Shown here: in pieces, positions 55,225 through 64,000 of the stretch
How positions within the stretch are numbered: the stretch's first letter is position 1
How the letters are laid out: every line of letters begins with the position of its first letter
NCBI GenBank assembly: GCA_019925795.1
Contig: CM034310.1
Coordinates: 8,470,869 to 8,534,868 of the forward strand
Reading direction: 5' to 3'
Length of the DNA: 64,000 nucleotides
From: Dendrobium chrysotoxum
Lineage: Eukaryota > Streptophyta > Magnoliopsida > Asparagales > Orchidaceae
Position numbers and translations under genes: made by a program
The notes under the pieces: generated by a model
The model's input: the letters and a program-made list of their open reading frames with translations, nothing else
What the model was told of the DNA's origin: nothing
The model's database searches: none

Positions 55225-58200
55225 TGTGGGCTCTGAAAATTGGACCCCGGCCTCCGCTCGCTTTGCTTTCTTCGGGAGGAGTTTTAACGGATTAAGTTCC
55301 GAGATAAATTTTGGAAGGCAGATGGGTTTATAGATAAGACACTACCCATAGATTTCGCCCATATTTTGCGAGGTCTTTATGATCTAAGTTCTAGTTTCCT
55401 ATAGGCGCAAGCCCCTATAATTAATTACCCCTCTCGGTAACGAGAGAGAACTTTTGATTAAGGCTAGTCGTCAATCAGATACGCAAGAAATACGCATTAT
55501 CTGGCATATAGTAGCAGCACGGATTGAAGGTTTGAAAATTGGATATTTAAAATTGGAAATGTCACCATCTTGCACTTAAAGCGGATGGTGGGGGAATGGA
55601 TGATGGACCCGATCAAGATCCCATGGTTCCGTTGTCCCGGGCCATCATGGTCCCTGGTCTACTTAGTTAGAGGAGGTAGTCGACCCAACCTGACAGAAAG
55701 ATCCTTGTCGGCAGCCATGGGTTGCTTCGTCCAAGGGTACCTTATAGACCTGGGGGGAGTGTTTGTCTAAGGGGACAAATTTGAATCCACCTTAGCTAAC
55801 AGAGGGCTTTGTGCCATATCGATTATATCTTATTAATTCATATCTCAAGGATTTGATGCCATTGGGGAGCATATGGGCTCTGGCCATAACCATAATATAA
55901 TGGTGCCATTTAGGGCGACCACCTGGTTCAGAGGGCCCCGAATCATAACCTTTTATCCTGTAGTGCCATTTGGCGATGAAACTGTCGGTTAAAGGACTCA
56001 TACCACGTCCTTGCTGGCAGGAGATTATTTGAGAATGGATCCTAGTGATATTTTCGACCAGACATTAGCTCTATGTGAGCTGAAGTAGATTTCAATTTGA
56101 CCACCTCGGCAAACTGTTGCGGAGAGTGGATGGTTTTTTCTTTAAGCGTTGAGTAGTTTAATTTCAATTTTAAATATCTTGGTTTTGGATGATTTTGGGA
56201 TTTTTTGGAGACTTGGATTTTCAGGGAATTTTTGTGGAGTTTTGGGTATTTGGGTGATATTTGAAATGATCTGTGTGGACCCCTCAGGTTGATATTTGCA
56301 TTCAACACGCCATCATCGGGGTAGAAAGGGGTCATTCATATTTATGGATTGAACCTTGTCCACTCTGTCGAGCTATCGACAGAGGATCGGGTTTCGTAGG
56401 CTTTATGCCCTTGTTAATGAATTCTCTTGATTATAGGCCTTGAAGGCCTAATATGAACGTATAAAATAAATATCACGGTCGACCTCGCAACCGTATATTT
56501 ATTTAATAGTTTGAGCTGTGTCAAATCCTACCTACCTGAATAGAACGATCAGGCTCGAACTTGAATTCACTTATTGACCCGCGCAGCATCCCTAGACATC
56601 ACGTGCGTTCCTACGACACGCTCGCCGGGGCCCATGCGGGTTTAGTGATTACACATGCCCCTTTTTGTGTACCTATGTGTATACATATTAAGGTGCACGT
56701 GCAGGGGCACTTTGGAAATATTTACTGCTCAGCTATGTGGAAGACCCTTATTTGAATACAATATTCTATTTAGGAGCTTGTACATGCCTTCTGTCTGCTT
56801 GCACGGATGTTACAGATCTTGTGGCGTGATGTTGTATCTTGTGGACGCCTTCTGTCTACTTATGAAGGAGCCCATATCCTTGCAATGTATTTGCTGTTGC
56901 TGCTTGCAGGCAAATTAATATATTCGTTTGGATGCCTATGTTATTCACTGATTGAGCCGCATTTGTCACCCATCTTTCCATATATATTGATGGATGGATC
57001 GCCGCCTTTGTCATCGATTTTTTTATGTGTATTAACTGAAGGAATCTCCTATATTTTCTTGTATGCATTTCAATGTTCGTAGGAACTATCATTTGCATCC
57101 CTGTGATAATTAGTATTGGTTATAGATAGACTTGTTGCATTTATAGTTCATTTATAAATTGGCATTGATCGTCGAGTGATTGCATTCGTTGTCAATTCTT
57201 CCTTGCTTGTTGGCTGGCAAGATGCTGCATTCATTGCTAATCTCTCTGCGCATGTTGGTTAGTGAATTATTGTGTTCACTAGCATGTCTTTCTTCACTAG
57301 TTGCAAATGATATGTTGGATGTAGCATGGGTCTTTCGTAGAAACTCGTGCTCATTTTCATTGCGTACCAACCATCACTGACTACGAGCGGTTCAAGTTTC
57401 CTTTAATATGCTCTGCTATTGGGCTACTATCTTTTCCACATGATTGGCACAAATGTTATAACCTATCATCATTGCTCCTGTGTGCTTTGCGATCTTTGCT
57501 CATGACCTTGCTTGCAACCGGATGATATCTCCATCCAGACGACCTGTTGCATTTATTATACTTCTCCTGTCTATACTTGCGAAGAGCTCTCCATGGATTA
57601 TCACCATTTGCAAGGGTTTATCATGTTCATTATGCATCGTAGATTGTTGTGTGGATGTCGAGTTCCTTACAAGAACTTGTAGTTAATGAGTTTACTTGCA
57701 AATTCCTTTCAAGCTAGTCGGCATTAGCTCTCACGATCTTCTCATCACTTGCAAGCAAGCTAAATGTGTGAGTTCTTTGTCTTCAAAATGGTCTACAATA
57801 TGTAAGATGGGCTTGACATTTTTTTTGTTTATTAACACTGTCATTTAAACTAGCATGAAGACCTCTTGACATTTATTAGGAAAATCTTATGCTAGTTATA
57901 TTACCATAATTCCCATTCAATTTTGTTCACAAGTGGTTTGTATCTGTAGTCTTTCACTATCATCTTCATGTGGTTTATAATATTTTTCTATTAAATTAGA
58001 CATGCTCATATTGATCATTGCTTGGAGGTGAGTTTAATCCAAAGCTATGAATCTAATATCATGCTATAAAGAATTCATATCATGGCTTTGTGATCAAGCC
58101 ATATTCACAATCTTTTGTTATTTAGAGATCAAATTATGCTTGCAAGATGGATTGAACATGTATAGTGAGTTCAACATTATTGGCCATCAATATTTTTCAT

Positions 58201-58600
58201 CCAATTCAAGTGATGCTCTCTTGATTTTCAATGAAAATTTTGTATTACTAGCTATAAATACTTCATTGCATTTCTCACTTGACCCTTGCTTGCATGATTA
58301 TCATCTTGCCAAATTAAATCATGCTCCACGTCATTAGGTCCAAATTCATATTTATTTCAAATTGTACTCATTGTTTAGGTTCAAAAATTCCTTGCTCCAA
58401 GTCCGTTGAGTTCAATTCGTTGTTCATTTTGATCCAAGCTCTTTGTAATTTATGTTCAAAGTAATTTGGATTTGAGTTCATTTAAGTCAATTATATCAAG
58501 TTCACAAGTCCTCATTTGTCCTTTGAGTTCAATCGAGTCCAAGTACAAGTCCTTGTATCTTCAGCCCAAATTTTGGCAGCCTCCCGGCGTCTTCCCCGTT
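55225..58600 (+). other. Non-coding region with an LTR-like start
   Basis: Begins TGTGGGCTCTGAAAATTGG at an abrupt homology break, and has a TATA-like CGTATAAAATAAAT near 56459-56472. This fits the 5' part of a long LTR of a large gypsy-type or non-coding (LARD-like) element on the plus strand. I found neither the second LTR nor a primer site, so the assignment is tentative. The ORFs here (e.g. 56561-56755, 57480-57686) have no recognisable domain. Confidence 0.35.
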
Positions 58601-58619
58601 TAGGAGAAAAACCAAGAGG

Positions 58620-59020
58620 CTACCTTCCCCTCCACGCTACATGAGCGCTTCAGGTAGATGTCCATAGACACCACAGCGGCATTTCTCTCTTTAATCCCTG
58701 CTCGCTACATGAGCGTTTAGGGGTCTTTGGCTACTTGTTCAGAAGACAACACAGTTTGCTTTCCTCCCCTCTACACTACATGAGCATTTGGGGGTATTTA
58801 GTTTTTTATCCCCTTCACGCTATGTGAGCGCTCCGGGGATTATCCACCTCGTCGCAAGCAACGCACCGGCTTCCCTCCCCACTACGCTACGTGAGCGCGT
58901 GGGGGGTTTGCCGGCTCGTCGCTAGCGTCGAGAGCGAGATTGTTTTTTTATGATTACCCACCTCATCGTAGGCGCCGCACCGAGTTTTCTCCCTACTACG
59001 CTACGTGAGCGCGTAGGGGG
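58620..59020. repeat. Array of six GC-rich palindromes
   Basis: Six near-palindromes of about 28-38 bp with the shared centre GCTA(C/T)(A/G)TGAGC, flanked by complementary C and G runs: 58620-58657, 58696-58723, 58766-58794, 58810-58838, 58877-58906 and 58991-59020. The best is CCCCACTACGCTACGTGAGC followed by GCGTGGGG. Most are separated by CCGGCTCGTCGC-like text. This GC-rich cluster stands out from the AT-rich surroundings. It has the shape of strong hairpins or cruciforms. Function unknown. Confidence 0.85.
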
Positions 59021-61150
59021 TTTGCCGGTTCGCCGCAAACAACGAGAATGAAAAATCTGAGTTTAGAGATTTTAATACCATTGCAAGTCGGTGGCGAGTG
59101 CAAAATTTACATAAAAAAGAAAATCCTCTCTTTTTTTATTTTTGGGAAACTATCTTTTCTCTTTTTTTTTTTTTGAAACTCCCCCCTCTTTCTTCTTTTC
59201 TTCTTCTTTTTTTTTACTTCACCGTCATCATCGTTTCTTTTTAGTTATTTTCTATATATACACATATATATTTGAATCCAATCAACAATCATAATGCAAG
59301 CAATCAATAGTATTCTGAAATGATAATGTTAGTTTAACTAACTATAAAGATTATCATAAGTAGAAAGTAATCTACTGTTCACCCCTTTTTCCTTTTTCTT
59401 TATACGTAAACATATGCTTTCTTTTATGTATATTTGCTTACACACATAAGTGAATATATATACATGTATATGTATACCTCATTCAAGCATCATTGATTGA
59501 CAACAGTATTTTCAACAAAATTTAAATATTCAAACTGACAACAGCCATTTGATGCTCAATAGTCAAAAAGGAAAACTTACAAATGCCGTAGGTGAATGTA
59601 TGGGTTATTTTAGTTAATGGGCTTGAAGGAATGGGACAAGGTGGGCTATTTTGTAGAAGGAGTCTGATGGCTAGCTACAGGCTTTGGGATGTGTTGTAGT
59701 TTGTAGGTTGGGCCCTCATAAGTGCTGCTTGGGCCTTAGAGTAATGAGTAGGTTGTTGTAGAAGTTAGAGGGATGAGTGTGTGTGGGCCTCTGGCTATAG
59801 TAGAGTGTGATGGATTTGCTGATTGAGGAAAGTAAAGTAGTTGCTGTTTGGAATGGCTGTTGTGGGATGAATGTAACAGGTTATGTGAGTGAGGCTCTAG
59901 TGGGTAGTTTGCTGGACCTTTCTGAGTATGGAGATATGGGCTTTGGGCTGTGAATTCACCAAAGGAAGACTAAAATGCTCTTCTTCTTTTTTTTTTTAGT
60001 GAAACGACAGTGTAATGAGCTATTGTAGTGATGTGCAGAAAACTGCCTTGTACCATGCTATGATGTCGTTTTGTTATTAAGTTGTTTTGCAAAGGTGCTG
60101 TGGGACTTCACATGGGTGCATAAAGATGTTAGAGGTTGGTTACAACATAGTAGGTCATGTAAGTGGAATAAACAAATTACAGAACTACAGAACTTATTTA
60201 ATAACAAGTGGACAAAGTTCTGTAGCTTTTCATAAAGCTCTGCACTTTTCTCAAGGAAAGATTCTTTCACCTTACTATTCCCACTTTTTTTTTACTGTTT
60301 TCCTCAACAAAGCAGAGAAGGGAAGAGAAAAAGGACCCATAAAAAAATATTTAATAGAGAAAAGGAATTAAAGCACACTTGCACCATTATCACCTATTAC
60401 CTTTAAATAAGGTAAACTATGCCCTTTTTTTAATGAGATATCACGAAGTGGAGAGTTGGGATACAGCAGTGAGTTCTGCAGAAAGGGGAGGTGACGATTT
60501 GCTATCTACGTTGGATTGAGGGGGAAGTCTCTAGCACAGGCGGAGGTGAGACGGGTTGAAGGAAATCGGCTGGTTGGGCTTGGACGTAAGGGATAGAGAG
60601 GAAGGTTAGAGATTTTTGATGTGGAGGTAAGAAGGCTGACTGCTGTAGTGTGTGGAAGGTTCAGCAGGATCCTCTTTTTGAAGATTGGAGCTCAGCAGTT
60701 TTTTTTTTAGGAGCTTGAGTTGATCGTGAGAGGGGTTTTATCACATGGTTGTAGTTGTAGTGGAAGCTCCTAGCTGTGTGAAAGAAGGATCGCAGAACCG
60801 GAATAACCTCCTTCATTTCGTTTTCAATTTAACGACGAAGTCGAAGTTGGAGGCGAGCTCAATTGAGGATTGACAGAACGAAAGACTTCGACAGAACGAG
60901 GTATTAAATGGATCTTACTTCTTTCTCTATTTAGCCTCTATTTTTTTATCAACACTTATTGAGTTAAGAGCTATATTAATGTTATATCATTACAGCATTA
61001 ATTTAAGATGACAAGACTAAGCTAATAAGTCAAAAATCCTCTTGATTTGTGTGTTGTTTTCTCGATTTGTGTGCCGATTCTCTCATTTTGTGTGCAGATT
61101 TTGCTGAATGTTAAGATTGGACAAATTAATAGTGGATTTAGGGTATTGTC
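59021..61150. other. Region without a recognised gene
   Basis: Pyrimidine-rich runs (59110-59220), then sequence rich in TGGGCC/GGGCTT words (59630-59960) and a T-run-flanked segment near 59980. No domain, RNA gene or element end that I can support. ORFs at 60058-60371 are probably chance. Confidence 0.4.
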
Positions 61151-61750
61151 GATGTTCCGGTCACAACGACGCGGTCCGTTTCACAATCGAACTTCGTTTA
61201 GACAGCTACGAGGCTAATTTTTCTTGAAATCTGTGCCACCAACCCAGATGATCAAATTTGAACATAAAAAATATAGTTTTTAAGTATTTGTGATATTCCG
61301 ATCGCAATGGAGAAATCCATTTCACGATCGGAGATCATTTGGATAGCGACGAGGCTAATTTTTCTTAAAATCCATGTCACCAACCCGGATAATCCAATTT
61401 GAACATAGAAAATATAGTTTTTAAGTATTTGTGATATTCTGGTCGCAATGGCAAAATCCATTTCGTGATCGAACATCATTTGGATAGAGGCGAGGCTAAT
61501 TTTTCTCGAAATCCATGCCACCAATCCGGATAATCCAATTTGAACATAGAAAATGTAGTTTTTAAGTATTTGCGGTATTCCAGACGTAATGGTGGAATCC
61601 GTTTCGCGAAAGGACATCATTTGATCAGCGTTGCATTTTAATTTTGGGTGTCGGTCATCTATTTTGACCTATTTCATCTGATTCGACTCTGAGGGGTCTC
61701 AACCTAGCAGAATTTGATGTTCTGATCGCAATGACGCTATCCGTTTGGCA
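61151..61750. repeat. 141-bp tandem repeat, about four and a half units
   Basis: Unit starts (GATATTCCGGTCGCAATGG type) are at 61151, 61292, 61433, 61574 and 61716, i.e. steps of 141, 141, 141 and 142 bp. Each unit contains a C-(C/A)ATCC-TTTC(G/A)CGATCGGA segment, the CGAGGCTAATTTTTCT segment and GAACATAGAAAATATAGTTT. The last unit is only partly conserved. As 141 is a multiple of three, a minus-strand 122-codon frame runs through it with a 47-residue period; I consider that a by-product. Confidence 0.92.
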
Positions 61751-62219
61751 ATCAGAGGTCATTTAACCCTTCAAGTGATGTGTCAGACCAACCCGCGCAC
61801 TACTTGATTCATCATTTTTGTCCTTTTATGCGTGGTTTGAGTTGTGGGGTCAACAAATGCCCCCCAACAAATGTTGTTCGTGTCTAGAGCAAATCACGTT
61901 TATTGTACGATGATTGACCCTGTGGATCTCCAAATATTTACTCTGAATGTCACACAGGGGATCTCATTTTGTGAATCTCCAAAATCTTGTTCAGATGTCA
62001 CGCTAATATCTTCTTTTTTCTTTTGTGGCCATTCTCTAAAAGCTTGTTTGGCCATTCTCCATTTGTATACATGGATGTTGATGCTCAAGAGTCAACTGTT
62101 AAATTTAAATATCTTCTGGTTCAATTGACAATAGTTTGTTGAGTCAAAAGATGTTGTCGTGAGTCTCATATCTTGTGTGTGAATAGACTTGTTGACGCTA
62201 GATTCTTTTGACAAATGTG

Positions 62220-62600
62220 AGAGCTCCTTCTGTCCTAACTTTGTCCTTTGACGGACTTGATGAAGGAGTTTTACCCGAATTGTCTTTTTTGACTTGCCAG
62301 GATTTGAATATACTTTCTGCCCTATGCTTCTTACTTTAGCGGGCTTGATGAAGGAGTGGATGCCGGTGACCTAAACCCTTTAGGTTTGAAATAGGTCGAT
62401 GGCGAGACGTCATCGGTCCAGAGCTTTATGCATATCAAACTTGTTGATAATGGAATCCTCTTAGTTCAGCTTTAAGCTTTTCATAAGCTTTGGGATAATT
62501 TCTTCGGTCCTTTGCTTTGTGCTTTGGTGGACTTGTTGAAGAAAAATTCCTTCGATCCTTGCTTGACGCTTTGTGGATTTATTGAAGGATTTGCAGGTCT
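62220..62600. repeat. Degenerate repeats with GGACTTGATGAAGGAG core
   Basis: Related words recur: GACGGACTTGATGAAGGAG (about 62252), GCGGGCTTGATGAAGGAG (62338), GGTGGACTTGTTGAAGAA (62530) and TGTGGATTTATTGAAGGA (62571), each preceded by a CTTTG-like run. Spacing is irregular (about 40 to 190 bp). Probably an untranslated part of a large element. Confidence 0.6.
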
Positions 62601-62865
62601 TGGATTTGGTTTATAGTACCAAATATTGGTAGTATCTTGATCCTTAATCAATTGAGGAGACTTTGATCTGAGTCACTTGAGCTTATTATATCGGGCAAGC
62701 TATAACTTGATAGCTCTTCGTCTTCTGGTTGCTGAAACGGGGGTTCCTCTACTCCGGCCTTTGTTATGGCGTGTTGAGTAGACGGAGCTACTAGCGATCC
62801 GGCCATATTTGGGCGTGTTGGATCCGGCCTTTTACACCCATTCAGGTTTCAGATTTGAGCTATGG

Positions 62866-64000
62866 CACTACAAGAAAACTCATTGTTACCGGTGGATGAA
62901 ATCCACGGTAATAATGAAAATCCGCCGGAAATATACGATTTCCGTTGGATTTCTGATGGAAATCCATCCGACGGTAATTCGCACGTCGGAAATAGATTAC
63001 CGACGGATTTAATCCGTCGGTAATATTTCTGGTAGATTTTTTGGCGTATTTCCGACGAAAAAATAACAAAAAAATGACGTTATTATGTTATTAGTTTCCG
63101 GCGTATGATCCGTCGGTATTGACGGCAGAAATATCTGTCGGTAATACCGGCGGATTATACGCCGCAACAAACCAACGTTATAATTACCGTCGGACTTTCC
63201 GGCGAACTAAGTGCCGGAAATGTCCGGCGCATAATCTTCCGAAAAGTTTGATATATCATATTACCGACACCATTTCCGGCGGATAATCCGCCAGAAACCT
63301 GTAGCATTGACAAAAAAAAATCTTCTTTCCTCTAAAATTGGATTTCCACAACCTGCAAATAAAACATATACAAAATAGATATACACAATGATGTCCACAA
63401 CACAATAGACAATACACTATATAAACAATGTAACAATGTTCAAAACACATACTCAACAGATTCAAATATCCACAATTATATTACAAAATATGTCCAAAAC
63501 ACAAATATAAATGTCCACATCCGTAAAATGAATAAAAAATAACAAGTCTGAATCCGTTTCTTCCTCAGCTGCTGTACTCTTCCCACTACTCATCTACTCC
63601 CTCATCCTTTGCATTTCTTCTAACATTTGTGTTTGTTGGATTTGCATCTACTGCTGTATCTCCATCTGCTGCTGCATTTGCATCTACCAATCAGCTTGGG
63701 CTTTCCGTACCTGTTCTAGCTCAACTGTAAGGGCAGTTATCTGCTGGGTATATAAAGACTCCCGGGTACTAGATGAAAAACTGCAGCCACTAGATGTCTG
63801 CCCTTCATATGTATAAGCCTGCGAGCCTAACCCGTACACTCTACCGTGCTGCATTCCTCCTACCGCTTTACCAAGTGCGATAGTCAGAATATTCAGTTGA
63901 TCCGCTAGAAGAACCTTCACCTGCTGCAGTCTGGCTCTCTTGAATCCGTGTATACTTCTCCTATGAAAGTGAATAAAGAATTAAGCAATTTTTAGATAAC
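62866..64000 (-). mobile_element. CACTA (En/Spm) transposon, 3' end, continues beyond the window
   Basis: Begins with the 15-bp terminus CACTACAAGAAAACT (62866-62880), the classic CACTA TIR. It is followed by about 400 bp packed with copies of the CCGACGGA / TCCGTCGGTAA motif in both orientations (for example ACCGACGGATTTAATCCGTC at 63000-63019), the expected subterminal binding sites. The transposase-related reading frame on the minus strand at 63560-63962 points toward this end, so this is the 3' terminus. The other TIR lies outside the window. Confidence 0.9.
63560..63962 (-). pseudogene. CACTA transposase-family protein, C-terminal exon
   Basis: Resembles the C-terminus of plant En/Spm (Ptta/TNP1-like) proteins. 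After an AG acceptor-like site near 63963 the frame reads EKYTRIQESQTAAGEG, then, following a one-base frame change near 63865, VGGMQHGRVYGLGSQAYTYE, then a heptad-like Gln/Met-rich segment (EMQRMRE near 63610). TAG codons near 63683, 63650 and 63597 fall in a CAG-rich stretch and look like CAG decay. The rest of the gene lies to the right of the window. Confidence 0.7.

Noticed and set aside
61252..61620. 122-codon minus-strand frame with 47-residue repeats
   Set aside because: The period simply reflects the 141-bp DNA repeat. No start context, domain or neighbour supports a gene.

Overview
This window is plant nuclear DNA and consists almost entirely of transposable elements and their remains. 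The evidence is Ty1/copia elements of the SIRE (Maximus) type, an RTE-clade and an L1-type LINE, gag-only Ty3/gypsy-like elements, a CACTA element, and MULE and hAT miniature elements. The DNA is AT-rich and many reading frames are broken by CAG/CAA to TAG/TAA changes, as expected for methylated, decaying repeats. I do not identify the species, and I see no intact, securely identified host gene.

Layout. 1-18.2 kb: three LTRs of one gypsy-like family separated by short internal regions that carry only a gag remnant. The first LTR is split by copia element A (214-11199, minus strand, TSD GTATA), and the gag remnant is split by a reverse-oriented solo LTR (about 14834-16517). 18.3-20.9 kb: degenerate sequence with one primer-binding-site-like motif. 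21.0-40.7 kb: a three-level nest. An RTE LINE (plus) was entered by an L1-type LINE (minus, 22263-39909, TSD about 14 bp), and that LINE was entered inside its reverse-transcriptase gene by copia element B (24678-36284, minus, TSD ACCAA). 40.9-45.5 kb: a possible exon split by a MULE-type MITE with a 9-bp TSD, an LTR-like stretch and copia remnants. 45.6-49.8 kb: a second gag-only gypsy-like element (minus), its 5' LTR interrupted by a 620-bp hAT-type MITE with an 8-bp TSD. 49.8-55.2 kb: a region with inverted repeats, a degraded copia RT/RNase H and a duplicated 240-bp segment. 55.2-62.8 kb: non-coding sequence with an LTR-like start, an array of six GC-rich palindromes and a 141-bp tandem repeat. 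62.9-64.0 kb: the end of a CACTA transposon that runs off the window.

How the parts work together. Elements A and B share one plan: 5' LTR, tRNA-iMet primer site, gag with zinc knuckles, pol (protease, integrase, RT, RNase H), a spacer, an ORF3 ('env-like') reading frame, purine tract, 3' LTR. The most unusual observation is an array of paired 15-bp near-palindromes. It is found in both elements at two places: in U3 just upstream of the TATA box, and in the spacer just upstream of a TATA-like box that precedes ORF3. In A the palindrome is ATCGTACAGTACGAT; in B it is ATCGTCCAGGACGAT. Both arms changed together, and they changed together at both sites. This looks like a regulatory array shared by the LTR promoter and a putative internal promoter.
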